Source: Silurus meridionalis (lineage: Eukaryota; Chordata; Actinopteri; Siluriformes; Siluridae). From it: a stretch of DNA of 64,000 nt. The DNA lies in the NCBI RefSeq assembly GCF_014805685.1, contig NC_060906.1, positions 17,798,664 through 17,862,663 on the forward strand, in the 5' to 3' direction. The notes below the pieces were generated by a model. It did no database searches, was not told the origin of the DNA, and saw only the letters and a program-made list of their open reading frames with translations. Position numbers and translations under genes: made by a program. The first letter of the stretch is position 1; each line of letters opens with the position of its first letter. Below, one piece after another: positions 1-22,905 of the stretch.

Positions 1-1507
1 AGTATGTCAATATGCATCTTTGATTTGTATTGAAAAACTTCATTTGACTAACTGCCTTTTCATTAATGCAAAAGTGTGGATTATACACTGTGAACAATAA
101 AAAGGGAAGTATATTTAGGGGAAGCTAAATTTCCTCCAGCACCACAAAGCTACATTCTGGACTGCTCACATGACCCCTGACGTGGTATTTCTACATCACA
201 GAGACCCAGAAAGGGAAATCAACTATTTATATGAAATGAAAGAGGGAATTTTGGTAGATACCAACAAAATACTACTACAAATGTACATAGTTTTGACATT
301 TTCCCAGTAATCCTCAAATTTATTTTAATTAGTTTTTGTCTATACAACACAGACAGAATTCGAAAAACAATTAACACCAATTAGCAATTCAGTTTATTTT
401 AGCTGTTCTGTTTTTTTTTGTTTTCTATACATTGACAGTGAGAAACTTGAGAGCTCAATCATTGTCAATTGACCACTGGTATTTAATGTAGACTTTGAGC
501 TTTTTATTCTTGAATTTCTACAGATACAAATACGTGTTTTTTTATGGTATGTTTCACTGACTATATGAATTCATTTTATTCAAAGTAATATCAAGTCAAA
601 ATCAAGGCCTGACATTTGTCAATGGACATTTTAGGCAGCTTAGAAAGCTTTAGTGATGCAGAAAATCAATAGTAATAATATTATATGGTGCATTAGGATA
701 ATTGGTCCAAGGACGAAGTAGTTGGATTATGTTAATAAAATAATTCTATGCTTAGAGACCAGAATGTATTTTTAAAACCCTATAAAACCAAGTAACTTAC
801 TTTCATTTATGACTGGCAACACAGTACACATCTAGCACATGATTATATCTCACATGACTGTTGCAAAAAAAAAAAAAAACTACACTAAACTAAATAAATA
901 CAGTTTACACACATCTCACATGCTCTGTCCATGCACACGCCTCCTGAAACCTGCCATGCGACTGGTGTGAATGTTGCAGGATTTTTGCGATAAATTTGAT
1001 ATTTTGTACCAAGAAATATACAGGCCAATAAAATTTTCACACCACTGAAATATAACCAGACAGACATACTAACACACACACACACAGACATACAAACAGA
1101 AACATCACCACCAGTATTATGAGTAGGAGTGTTTGTAAACCATTATGGCGTGTTTCAGGAGTTTCAAGTGACCCTTCTTTTACTTTCCAAAACAACAATG
1201 GCTGAAAATGTACACTCATTTCACCATCTCTATAGTCCCATATATCAAACTGTAACTCCTAGTCAGGTGCTCAGCCACCTCAGAGGGAGAATTTCCACTT
1301 GTCGCCACGGTCTCAGAGCAAAAAAAGGAAGTGGCAGTGTTACCATGACGCTGCTTCCTCTCCCCATGACTTGGTGCAGTTTCCGCTTGTTAAAAAGAGG
1401 CCGCGTGTGTGCAGTTGGTTCATCAGTGGGTGCAAGTTGTGCTTCTGTGACATGTGTATGAGCTCTGTGGATCAGTAACTCGAACCATGCTGTTATTTTA
1501 CCTGCAG
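1..1507. other. 5' flank or intron of tagap, no exon recognised
   Basis: AT-rich DNA with no exon I can support. The first recognisable tagap exon begins at 1508 behind a cctgcag acceptor and enters in mid-codon, so at least one more upstream exon is required. It is either hidden here or lies before the window. The open frame at 1129-1461 resembles nothing known and has no coding signature. Confidence 0.5.
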
Positions 1508-3131
1508 TTTGCCTGAAGTTAAAGAACGCTGGTTAGATACTGTTCACAGGTATGTACCTTTTCTCTTTTACTAAATGATCATTCTGTTTATTAGTACTAT
1601 ATTTATAAGCAAATCATACATAAAGTGTTACACAAAATCAACAAGCATGCAACACAAAGCAGACTAATTTACTGGCACAGAAATCAGTTCAGTAACTTTA
1701 CAAACTTGTAAGAAGAAAATAAGAAGAAAATCAGCATTGCTTTGTATAAAGAAATACATTTGACACTACAATTTATTCCATTCATTGTCTCTTATTAAGG
1801 CTGTCAACATTAATCCATTTGATTTCTGATTAAATTCATTTGAATTTTCTGAGCGATTTTATGAAAATTTGTTATTTAGACGTTTGATGGTTGGAAATAG
1901 CACTTTTTTACGTTTAACTAAAACATGCTAAATTCAGTAGATGGTAAAGTCCTAGCAGACACACACGCATAACTTAAACAAAACAATAACACATAAACAT
2001 ACTCGTCATATCTTTTAATGCCAAAAGTTGTACGTAAAAGGTCCTGATGATAAAGGTCACCGCATTTACAAAATGTCAACCTTTACCATTGAACCCAATT
2101 TTACAATTTTCTAACTAACATTGTACAGGATGTATCACAATTATCAGAAGTTAAATATTTGTAATCGCCATTTACTGGTTCTTCTTTAGCACGCTGTGCC
2201 ATTTTTGCATGATTGTGGCTATGAAAGTGAAACACTTGCTTTACAACTAAAGGATTTGCAGTTGATAGCGCCAACATTGTAAAAATTCTACAGATTTCCT
2301 TGGCTGAAAGTTGACTGGGATTGTTGATATTAAACCACTAACCACACTGCTTTTGATTGCAGGAAAATTAAAGAAGCTAGGAAGAGGACCGTTAAAATTT
2401 CATCACTTCCAAGTGTCCTCATGAAGGTCTTGAGCAGCACCACCACAGTAAGTGGATCATTAAGTCACTCTGTATTGGATCTATCGTCTTGTTATGGGTT
2501 CACATTATCTTCATCTTGATTCGTCTTAATTCAGCCTATTAAGTGTTCAATTGCTTTGAATTTAGTTCCATTTGACTTTGAATCTATGTTTTTTTATTTT
2601 TTATTTAAGTAATTCTTTGTGGATTTGCACTTGTTAGAAGTTCAGTAGGAAGTGTTCATGGGTTTAATTTGATGTGCTCTGTGTCCTTGTGTGTTGTGCT
2701 GCAGAATAAAGCTTTAAGTGGTGGAGTAATGGAAGACAGTGCCATAGATAATGTGAGTATTAATATTTTTTACACATTTTTAAATATAAATGCAGTCGAC
2801 TTGTTTGTTTGTATGTTTATTTGAAAAATAAAGAGTCGTGGGTGCGGCAGGCACGTAGCATAACATCGTTGTGGTTATGTGAGGGTGTGTATGCAGTTGC
2901 ATGGTGTACTCTATATTGCCACACACTCACATCTCGCTGTTTTCCAGGCTCTCCATGGCAACGGCAATGTCTCCACCCTGCAGTGCAAGATGGAGCCAGT
3001 GATTGGTGAGTTCAAATTGAAATGAAGAATGCGGTTTCTGACCACATGTATGGCTAGGGGCCGTCCAGAGTGTCCCAGTGAGACTGAGTGGGAGAGAATT
3101 TAAAAAAGGAGAGCACAAATATAGGAGAAGC

Positions 3132-3228
<97 letters not shown>

Positions 3229-4062
3229 TGAAAAGAGTATGTAAGAGAGGAAATGAATAAAAGTACATAGTTTTGTGACTTAATACTAAAAGCTCTACCC
3301 CTGTGTGCTCATATTTGTATAAACTGAATAAGTCTGATATATTCTTACCAACTCCCCGTTTTCACTCTGACTCACAACCATGTGCTGATTTATTTTTGAC
3401 TTTAGCAGAACATGATGGTGGTAAGAAGAGCCTGTTCTCCAAACTAAAGAGAAGAGACACACACACAGGCATACCTGAAAGACCAGGACACAAGACAAAC
3501 CTGCTGTTTGGCCAGCCTCTTCCTGAAGATGCTAAAATCCCCAAACCTATTGCTGTATGTCTCACATCTTCTTCATCTTCTTCTTCTTCTTCCCTGTATT
3601 AATTAAACTGTATAGACAAGTTACTAGTTGCTAGTCACTCTATTTTACTATTTATTTATTTTAGGAAATAATACATTTATTTGTAGATTGTGTCAAGACC
3701 AAAACTGGGGATTCTAAAATTGAAAAAAAAAAAAATGGTGATGACTCACAAAAACCACAGCAATGAACCAACAATCATTTCTTAAATTATTAACTTACAA
3801 TACATAGTAACTATTTTCTTCTGCAACGGCAGAACTTATGCGGATCAAATGCAGAACATATGCGCATATACATATATTTCAAGAAACGTCAACAAGTTGT
3901 TCTTGTCATCATTTCTGTCAAAATTGCGCCAAATTTTTCTAACTCTATTCACCACACAGGCAATGGAGAACTTCTTTCTTCTCTATTTTAGTTCCTATAT
4001 TTTCATTCATGCATCTATACACATTTTCCTTATTCTGCTGTAGAATTATTGTATAAACTTTT

Positions 4063-4105
<43 letters not shown>

Positions 4106-7100
4106 TTATATATACTATATATAGTTTAAGATAAAGATTAACAAAACATGTGCACAAGCTTCATCTGTGATCTAATGTTCAATCAGATATGCTGACAGTG
4201 GTGTTCTCTTTTAGCGAATCTCATGTTAACATCTCCACCACACCTCAAACATTTCAAAAATATCAGATCTGAAAAGCTGCCAAATCCATTTGACATGAAT
4301 ATATATATAAATATTTTTTTTTATTAATATTACTTTCTGTAAAAGAAATTTAATAACAAATGTGTGGAATAACAAAAAATAGCAATACACAACTAAGTTG
4401 TTATCTTATGCTAACTTTTTTTTTACCTGTTTTTATTAAGGATGTTCTTAAACTGTTGTGGAGAAAAGGTCCTGATACAGAGGGAGTTTTCAGGATACCA
4501 TGTAACAGCAAGAATCTGAATGCAGTTCTTGATCAACTCAACTCTGGGGTTGCAGTGGACTTGGAAGCACTGCCTGTGACTCTGCTAGTTGGATTGTTAA
4601 AAGTAATAATGCTGTTCTTGTTGAAGCATACAAAATGCTGCACTGTTATGACTGTGTTGTCCATAAAATGTCAATCAGATGTGGAAGATATAAGTCGGTG
4701 ACTTGATTACGAATAATTCTGTTGTCACTCTACTGGCAGGCTTTCCTAAGGGAGCTTCCAGGAAGTCTTCTGGTGGCCAAGCACTATGCTCAGTGGATAA
4801 AAGCATTGGAGAAGGAGGAAATAGAGGAAAGACATGCTGAACTGAGAAGGTAAGCATAGAGTAGAGAGAAAACGATAGCAAGACATGGTCACAGTTAAGT
4901 GCTTTTTTTTATTTCAAGAAAGCACCTTTCTTTACTGGCTCAAAAGAGAAAGAGGAATAAAACAAGGGGATTTCAGTGGACTTTTTGCTTTTAAATAGGG
5001 AACAACTGTATGTCAAAATGTCAACTAGATAAAATGCAGAACAGCACTTCTGCTTTTGGGGTAGACACAGCACCCAACTGATTTATTCTTCTTCTCTTTT
5101 TTATTGCCCTCTGTGTTTAGGATTGTTTCCACACTGCCTAAAGCCAACATCGTTCTGCTGAAGTACCTGCTCTGTTTGCTGTGTCGCATTATCCAGCAAT
5201 CAGAGAAGAACAAAATGGACCCCAAAAACTTGGCTACTTGCATTGGACCAACTCTTCTACAAATCAACAGCCAGGACGTGAGCACATTTGGGAAGGTTAG
5301 GCACCTGTCCTTTCAGTCTTACTCATAAAAGGCCTTAAAAGATCAAAGTGTGGTTTGTCAATGCATGACAAACCACAGCATTCTAGTTTTTACTAGGCAA
5401 ATATTTTTGAGTGTTAGTGTGAGTTGTATGAACAAAATCATTTGAAAAAACAAACACAGAGGATGAAATCTAAAGAAACAAAAACAGACGCAATAAACAA
5501 GAACTGCGTTAGAATTACCCATTAACGTTTAGCTATTTTTGAAGCCCTGCAACAGAGATTTTCAGAAGGAACAAAACAATCACACTTCTATCCAAAGATT
5601 TATGAAACTCTCTCAGATCCTTATAGGGCTCTTATATACACAAGGTATAGACTGTAGTCACAAGTGTTTATTTAGAGAGGTTAAAATTATTTTGCAATTA
5701 GATATGAATCATTTAAAAGAAAAAAAACAGAAAATTTGAATGTATGTTTTCCATGTTTAAATCCCACTGTTAAAGGTCTTACAAGTTTACAAGGTGTGGA
5801 AACATTTAACTGGCCACTACTACCTTATAGGTTAGAAGTGGTCTCTGTTAATTGGTAGACAAGATATGCCATTTTTAGTTATTTCTATATACTATGCACA
5901 GTGAGTATAAGGAATTAAGCTGTGCTAAAAAAATACTTGCATGATGTTTATCTCAGACCTGCAGGGAAACTCCCCAAAGTTTTATCACCACAAACCATGT
6001 ACAACTGGGCTACACTAATAGGCAATGCTATATTTCTTTCCTTAACAACATAATTGTTATTTTGCATTTTAGGTGACAACCATAACCCAATACCTGATTG
6101 AAAACTGTGGTGAGATCTTTGGAGAAAAAACGCTGACTCTGCTTGGAAATTCAGAAAAAGAGCTGGAATATAATTCAGGTACAAAAAAACATTCTAATAA
6201 AACGTGTGCTTCTAAGAACTAGGTTACCTATAAAAATCATTTTCCATTTAGGGCCAGATTCTGAGAATTTCCACCACTTTTATTCTTGATTTTCTGTTAT
6301 ATTTTTTATTTATTAAGAAACATAGAAGTCCATGTGTAATTTAAAATGTATATAAATCAGTTCCATTTGTTAACTTATCAGCTTGAGGTTTATTCTTATT
6401 CATTATATCATAACACGATTTTGATTTAACACAGATACCACGTCTTCACACCACCACGATTCAGCTTATGAAAGCATCGATGGAGAGAATGGAGAGGCGA
6501 CAGGACACACACAGCAAACCTGTCCTCATATCCAAATCCAGTATTCAGTGAATCATTCCCACTCCTCAGAAGACATTTTCGAGACTCTTACCAAGCCCTT
6601 CGACCGACGCAGCTCAGAGCCTGCTATCTTTTCCACGGTTGGTGTGAAAGACCGCCGATATCTGGCACGGAGTCACGATGACTGTTCTTCTGCTAAAGAG
6701 TATGAAGAACAGACACTAAAAAAGCAAAACTCTGATGACTCGTTCCTACAACCACAGAGAAGACCTCTGCAACCTTTGCTGAGAAAAACAACCGGCAGTC
6801 TAAACCTTGAAGTACCGGTCATCACCAAAACTTGCTCCTGCTCCTCAACTTGTTCTTTGGAAAGCACTAACTCGAACGTCTCTGATAATTCGGTGTTTGC
6901 TAACTCTCCTTTGCCTTCTCCATCTAGCCCTCGGAAAATACAACCTGAGAGGCACATGTCTCAAGCGAAATCCAAAATGGACACAAATTCCACAAGGCGT
7001 CCATTTCCATTTAAGAGAGCCAAAAGCCTGGGAAGTTTCTCCATTAGCAGGGCAAGCAGCAAGAAAACAGAGTCTCAAAAAGAGGGCACTTTTCCATGTG

Positions 7101-7537
7101 GAACTTTGCAGGAGGACTCTCAGAATGAGGCAGAGGTTCCCGATGAACCAGTTAGGCGCCAGAGGCCACTCTCTGCCATCGAGGTCTTTGATCATGTGGA
7201 CAGACGTGATCCTGGAAGTCCACCATCCTACCAACAGGCAGTCATTTCTGGGGTTCTTCCTGCACCTCCGGGATACCATTCCATGACTGTACATGATGCA
7301 AGAGAGCAAAGATCTCGGCCCATCTCTATGAACGAGTTCATCCTGGACTCTTCTTCTTGCCAAATTTTGGACAATTTTAACTTTGCAGACAATGGCTTAG
7401 ATGCACCTATGCAAAGCTCTTTTAGGCAAAGAGCCATGTCTGAGTCGATAGGCTGCACCAGAATTGAAAAACTCAGCCGTCGGTGCAGTCAGCCTGTGTT
7501 CGAGGAGCTGTCATATGCAAAAGAGTCATATGTGTGA
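1508..7537 (+). CDS. tagap: T-cell activation RhoGTPase-activating protein (TAGAP), N-terminus missing
   Basis: Stimulates GTP hydrolysis by Rho-family GTPases in the cytosol; in mammals it is expressed on lymphocyte activation. Exons read by splice site and phase: 1508-1549, 2363-2447, 2705-2752, 2948-3005, 3406-3554, 4441-4602, 4740-4849, 5121-5295, 6073-6178, 6435-7537. Phases join without a break and give 678 residues after the incomplete first codon. The RhoGAP domain spans exons 5-9: the arginine finger is in GPDTEGVFR (exon 6) and the conserved asparagine in KNLATCIGP (exon 8). The last exon encodes a long Ser-rich tail with PGSPPSYQQA and ends RRCSQPVFEELSYAKESYV, matching the C-terminus of mammalian TAGAP and separating it from ARHGAP20. 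Upstream exons encode LPEVKERWLDTVHR, like the end of a PH domain. The true start is unknown; Met codons in exon 2 (MKVLSS) or exon 3 could start a shorter form. Confidence 0.9.
3132..3229. repeat. (GATA)n microsatellite
   Basis: About 24 uninterrupted GATA units in the tagap intron between 3005 and 3406. The minus-strand open frame of YLSI repeats here is an artefact of the repeat. Confidence 0.97.
4068..4104. repeat. (CA)n microsatellite
   Basis: Uninterrupted CA run in the tagap intron before the exon carrying the arginine finger. Confidence 0.95.
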
Positions 7538-8440
7538 ATTAGTAGCTAATGTGTAATAGTAGTTTTTTGCTGTTTTCACAAAGCACTTGTTAGGCTGGGG
7601 CATTCCCTGTAAGGCAGTGTGTCAAGCTTTTGAAATATATTCATGTAAAAATAATATCACCAGTGTGAAGCTATGTCTATGTAAATAGAACAGTATGTAA
7701 ATAGAACAACCTTTTGAAGGGACGGTTCGGCAAAATGTATTTTTGTACTGGAGCTACAAGGCTAATACTGCTAACAAGTAAGAGAAGTCTTTATCACCAA
7801 AAAATGTGGTGAAATTCTCTGCCCCAATTCAAATCAATGTACACATTCGAATGTAATATCATGCAAACTTACTAATGTAGTTTAGAAAAATCTGCAATCT
7901 TTATACATTAACAAAACATCTCTGTGTAGCTGAACCCTGGAATGTTTTGGGTGCAGCTATGTTGAAATGCATCACGTTTTTTCCTTAACTTCATTTCACA
8001 TTATTTAGCCTCCTCCTATAGTGTGGAGATGGAAATATTCCCAGAAACTGGAATTTGTGCAGACTATAGCAACAGACTTCTGTTTTATAAAAGCATTTAT
8101 TTGAAAAGTATAAATATTATATTTATAATGTACATATACTGAATATATGAAGATTTGAGCATTTGCTTGCGAAATTGGGTCAGATACTATTTAGCGTACT
8201 GTTAGACTTCTGGCTCAAGTTCAAATCGAAAGAGGCAAAGATAAATACCAATCATGTCCTAGCTGATTGTTTACATTTGCACAAATTTGGTCAATTAGTT
8301 TTTACCATATTATTTCATATTATTTGTTTTAGTTTTTCTCCTGCGGCAGCTTCTGGCACTTTCATGATGACACTTGTACATTAGATACAGGTTTGTGTAT
8401 ATGCATGTTTACTTCACTACAATAAACTTAATGTTGTATG
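7538..8440 (+). other. tagap: tagap 3' untranslated region
   Basis: AT-rich sequence follows the TGA stop with no further coding exon. A canonical AATAAA lies at 8421-8426 and is the likeliest cleavage signal; the end given is approximate. Confidence 0.5.
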
Positions 8441-8892
8441 AATCGTATATTCAAGACATTACAGGACACTGTTTTGTGCAATTCTTTTATGTATTTTGTG
8501 TAATGTTAAAATGTTTAATCAGAGGCTCTGAAGCTCATGTATTGCATAACAGAGACAAAGCCTCATTGAGAACAGCATGTTCTGCCTAAGAGCTCTTTAC
8601 AGAGGAAGTCGGCAGTGATCACAAGAGTTGATTTGGTTTTTCTTTGAATTCAGTCTGCTTGTCGAACATGTGCCACCATTTCCTCCTTCTCGATTAAGAC
8701 CGCTGCTAGACAGCTTTAGAGTGCTGTGTAGTTTGCTTCTTTTGCCATCCTTCTGAATATAATTTCACTGGTACAAAGTTCATTGATGTTCTATATGGTT
8801 TCGGCATGCTGCTGCTTCAGAGAGAGTGATTTCCAAAGAGCAGACTAATGTTCCTGTGAAAAGTGTCACCTCTAAAAATAGATAATAACACT

Positions 8893-8944
<52 letters not shown>

Positions 8945-11268
8945 GATATAAAATGTACAATGAGCACATAGCCAATATCTCAGTCTATTTAGAAAATGCT
9001 TGGCCTCTGTATTGAATGTGTACATGAACAAACATTTCCATCTTACATAATGCAGTGGCCCCTTTTCTGAATGCTGTTAATTGTATAGTTATACTTCAGT
9101 ATGTTTGCCCTCAGTGGTTATTAATAAGTTCAGTTTGGGATGTAAATACCTGGCATGGAAAAGGAATTTTGTGTCAGTGCAATCCTGCAGTCAAGAAGAG
9201 CATCACAAAGCTTACTGTATATGTTTCACCTTTTCACCAGCAAGTCGCCTCCACAGTGTTTCCTGTGTTATCTCTTCTTCTCTCTGTCTTTCTCAGGTGT
9301 CAAAGCAAAAAACTTTGTGGCTTTCATAACATTTACATGCAACCTCTGCACTGAATAATCCTTGCATTTGACATTAGTGCCAATCGAAACTCTCTGATGT
9401 ACCCAAAGAAGCCCACGGAGTGAAATGATGAAAAACTCAAGCAAAAACATGCAGGCATATTTTATGTCTCACAACATCTGGATTCATCATTTTTAACAAC
9501 ACAATAATAAATTAAGTACGAGGGAATAGTAAATAGTGAGGAACCATTTCTTCTCCAGATTTACCTGATTAACTTGGGGAAATGAATGTTCTCTGTCTCA
9601 CCATGGGTATAGTTGTTGTTGTTTTTTGTCGAGTTTAGTTGAGTTTGGTTTTTTTGACAAGTCGTGAACCCCATACCACTTCCTGATGACAGTCCAAACT
9701 ATTTGTATGGCAACCCTAAAGTGAAAACACTGAATAGTGTTGACTCTACTCATTACAAGTTCACTGCAATAAGAATAGTATTGTTCCCAATTGTTATCCG
9801 TTTGTTTTATTTTCATATAACTGCACTATCTCTCCTTCATCACATGACAGCTACCAAGTGAGGAAAGTGTGGACTACTTGCTTCCTGTGAGACATCTGCT
9901 CCTCTACAATGGTGGCTTTTCAATATACTGCTCATACAAAATAATGGCAGCTAAACACACTCAAAAGAAAGCTCTTACTGCACTTTTCATATACTGTATA
10001 GACAGCCATGGTTGAGTAAAGTGAGTTAAGAGGGTAACTTTTATTCAATAAATTGATTAAGGAAAATCTGAATAGTTGATCAAGAAAAAAAGGCTTCAAA
10101 ACTCAAATGAAATCAGAGAAACCAATGTTTAAAAAATTAAGGTTTTAATGTACAGATTAATTGCTAACAACTATTACCAAATACAGTGCTTTGCAGGATT
10201 CACAGATATTACAGTTTATACAACATGTTCCAGACAGATTTTACTGCAAACTAATATGTCCTAAATACACATTTTAAAATCAAATGTCATCGAAAGGAAA
10301 TCTTTGAAACAGGTAATAGGTAAACCCGTGTTTTTGCTGCAGCTTTAAGATCTGGGCTTTGTCACTGTAAAATGTTGAGCATGAAAAGCAACCATTGTAG
10401 CACCAAGATATTTCACTGCAGGTATGAAGTTTAATGGGGTATGGCCACATGTTGATTTAAAACTTGCCCAAATACAGTATGATGATCTTGGGTTACACCT
10501 AGAAAACCACATATTCGCTGGGGATATACTCCTGCTTTCATATGGCTGACCGATGGTTTCTTTCTTACCACCCTACCGTACAGTTCTCATTCATATTGGA
10601 CTCCTAAAATAATTTGTATTCTGTATTATTCTGAGTGAATTCACAAGAACATTCAGAAAAAAACCTGTTTGGGTCCTGCAGCCAAAAAAGCAGACTACAA
10701 ATATATAGAGATCAGTGTGTCTCTAAATATAGAATAAAAAATAAATAAATAAAGACGTTGATGAGAGACACTGAGGCAATAATTCCATTCTCAACTTACT
10801 GTCACCATCTACTGGTTTAGTTACATGATCTCAGTGGCATGAAACCCAGGGCTCGAGGAGCAGAGCACATGCTTCTGCTCTGAGCTGCACATGATCAGAA
10901 ACCAATTACCACATTGAACTACTACTACACACCCAGCATAGGTTTTGTTTACAGTATTCCTAATTTAGTCACTTAATAATTTTATATTGTGCATAATTAT
11001 GGTAAACCTTTTTCTTTTGTACAATTTGTCCTACATTAATTCCTTTCCTTATTTTAGCCTATTTTATGTATTTCCTTTTTTTACTTTTTTTTTATTTTAT
11101 TGTATTTCTGTTCCCATTCATTTTTTTTTTTTTTTTTTTTTAATGATGCTTTGGCAATGTTGTATGCCAAAAACTACTTTGCAATTGAAATTGATAATGA
11201 GATCAGTATATGCCAAAAAAAGAGACAGAAAAGGAGAAAATACATACATACATATATACATACATACA
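8441..11268. other. Intergenic, no gene recognised
   Basis: AT-rich sequence between tagap and rnf8. It holds a (CA)n run at about 8899-8942, a poly-T tract near 11121-11142 and a short ATAC repeat at 11241-11270. Open frames are short and resemble nothing I know. Confidence 0.6.
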
Positions 11269-11828
11269 TACAGTACAGACCAAAAGTTTGGACACACCTT
11301 CTCATTCAAAGAGTTTTCTTTATTTTCATGACTATGAAAATTGTAGAGTCACACTGAAGGCATCAAGGGCTGTTTGACCAAGAAGGAGAGTGATGGGGTC
11401 CTGCGCCAGATGACCTGGCCTCCACAGTCACCGGACCTGAACCCAATCGAGATGGTTTAGGGGTGAGCTGGACCGCAGAGTGAAGGCAAAAGGGCCAACA
11501 AGTGCCAAGCATCTCTCGGGGAACTCCTTCAAGACTGTTGGAAGACCATTTCAGGTGACTACCTCTTGAAGCTCATCAAGAGAATGCCAAGAGTGTGCAA
11601 AGCAGTAATCAAAGCAAAAGGTGGCTACTTTGAAGAACCTAGAATATGACATTTTTCAGTTGTTTCACACTTTTTTGTTATATATATATATAATTCCATA
11701 TATAATTCCACATGTGTTAATTCATAGTTTTGATGCCTTCAGTGTGAATCTACAATTTTCATAGTCATGAAAATAAAGAAAACTCTTTGAATGAGAAGGT
11801 GTGTCCAAACTTTTGGTCTGTACTGTAT
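11269..11828 (+). mobile_element. Internally deleted Tc1-like transposon, copy A
   Basis: Both ends carry the same inverted repeat, starting TA-CAGTACAGACCAAAAG on the left and ending in its complement on the right, extending roughly 70 bp. The interior keeps only the 3' part of a Tc1 transposase in plus orientation, including a recognisable WPPQSPDLNPIE with the final catalytic glutamate, followed at once by a stop. The first two catalytic aspartates are absent, so it is non-autonomous. Related copies lie at 29545-29988 and 56763-57312 in the opposite orientation. Confidence 0.85.
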
Positions 11829-11868
11829 ATACATACATACATACATACATACATACATACATACATAC

Positions 11869-11939
<71 letters not shown>

Positions 11940-11940
11940 A
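11828..11940. repeat. (ATAC)n followed by (GAAA)n
   Basis: A compound tetranucleotide repeat directly abuts the right end of the Tc1-like element: ATAC units to about 11869, then about 18 GAAA units. Long open frames on both strands here are repeat artefacts. Confidence 0.95.
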
Positions 11941-12281
11941 ACACTCCACATTCCCTGTCACCCTGTTTAAAATAAACCACTTACTTGAAGATAAATGCAT
12001 GTTTGTTTTCTATTAAAATATCTAAACTAAATCAGTTTAAAGTATTTATAATATAATATTAGGCTGAAATCTGAAAATATGATTATTAATATTGATTGTT
12101 TTGATTATTAAATGTCAGTTCGATGTGTCGGTACTCTGCTCTTTCTGCCTTGCTGGTTTCATGGTTATTACTATTTTCCTTCGCCAGGGCGGCGCCAGAG
12201 TTAAACCAGTACATGGTAATGGAAAACACGTCGATTCTTTGAAATAATGGCCATTTAATAATAGTTTATGGCGTGGTAATA

Positions 12282-21560
<9,279 letters not shown>

Positions 21561-21666
21561 AGCCTTGTGTGACTCACTAGTCAATGTGTATAAACAATAA
21601 TATGAATGTGAAATGTACAGCTATAAACCTGTTGTCATATTTGTTAGTATTTCTTTGTGTCTTATC

Positions 21667-21672
21667 AATAAA
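21667..21672 (+). promoter_or_regulatory. rnf8: rnf8 polyadenylation signal
   Basis: Canonical AATAAA 107 bp after the rnf8 stop codon; the 3' UTR is therefore short. Confidence 0.7.
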
Positions 21673-22404
21673 GCAGCTAATTTGAATTATTATTTAAGTA
21701 TTACACATTGGATACTTGGTAAAGAGATCTGATTGTTTTATTTTGCACACAAATTTCTTTGGGCAGTCACATTCTATGCACATGCTTTTTTTTTTTTTTT
21801 TTTGCATTTGAAGGCACCAATGTAGCGAATGTTTACAGGAAACAGGTTACATAAAAAAAACATATGACCGCTGTCGGAAATGTAGGTGTTTGTACACTAG
21901 GGGGCAGCAGATTCTTTTTATACTCTTGTGAATATCTTGAGCATAGGCAAAAAAAAAAAAACATCTGGATTGGAGGAGCAGTGCGTGATTGGAAGAATTT
22001 GACCACAGGTGATGTGGTTGTTCCCAGCCAATAACATTTGTAATTAACTAAAATTACATTCTTTACAGTATGTAACACTTTTTAACAAAATATCAATATG
22101 TTGAAGTAGTTATAACATTCATTCTTCTCTTAAATACACTTTTAAAGCATTTAAATTCTGCAACGTTAACCTTTTTTTTTTTTTTAAAGAAAGTGCTCTA
22201 TCCAAAGCATTGTTTGTGTTTAATTAAAAAAATTTAATCTCACTAACTATTCATCACTTAAAACTAGAGGTCGACCGATTTATCGGGCCGATTATGGGCA
22301 TTTTTTAAAATTATTATTGTTAATCAGCATTGTGCTGCAAATTAGGCTGATTATTAGGCAGGTGCATCTGACACACCAAACGTACGTTTTGCGCTTGTGT
22401 GATA
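21673..22404. other. Intergenic with repeat unit 2 and a degraded interspersed repeat
   Basis: Contains the second unit of the direct repeat (21810-21945) and, from about 22264, a stretch beginning AGAGGTCGACCGATTTATCG that resembles the start of a common vertebrate interspersed repeat. No gene seen. Confidence 0.5.
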
Positions 22405-22905
22405 GTCAAGTCAAGTTTATTTCTATAGCGATTTTCACAACAGACATTGTCTCAAAGCAGCTTTACAGAATTTAACAGTTAAGGTGAATGATGTGTATTT
22501 ATCCCTGATCAGCAGTAATGGTGACTGTGGCAAGGAAAAACTCCCTTAGATGTTATGAGGAAGAAACCTTGAGAGGAACCAGACTCAAAAGGGGAACCCA
22601 TCCTCATTTGGGTGACATCAAGAGTGTGATTATACTCTATAAAACAATACAAAACACCAGAGAGTGAGAACTAACATGAGCACTGGAGTGTAAGATAATG
22701 AGTAATGTCATAATCTTCATGAGGTGGACACGACTGGAGCTGGCGCAACCTCGGGATGGTTAGAGAAAGAGAACCAGTTTAGAGGAATTAGCGTAGCTGC
22801 TGCTCATGATATTAACAAGCACAAAATGTGCATGTGATCAGATGTACTGGAGCACAAGGTTATGATATGTGATGTCTGTGATGTGTAGGCCTTGATAAAA
22901 AGATA
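22405..22905 (-). mobile_element. 3' end of an L2-like LINE
   Basis: Read on the minus strand this is a LINE 3' UTR ending in AGCGCTATAGAAATAAACTT-like sequence with a TTGAC tail. It is similar through much of its length to 51306-52070, where the same sequence follows a reverse-transcriptase C-terminus. It joins directly at about 22905 to DNA-transposon sequence. Confidence 0.65.

Noticed and set aside
1129..1461. 110-codon plus-strand frame upstream of the first tagap exon
   Set aside because: No recognisable domain, and the sequence between it and 1508 carries an in-frame stop, so it does not join the tagap frame without an unseen splice.
2927..3268. YLSI-repeat open frame on the minus strand
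   Set aside because: Produced entirely by the GATA microsatellite.
6807..7363. Overlapping long frames on both strands within the last tagap exon
   Set aside because: Shadows of the real coding frame 6435-7537, which matches the TAGAP C-terminus.
11840..11940. CRISPR-like regular repeats
   Set aside because: Pure tetranucleotide microsatellite with no spacers, in a vertebrate genome.
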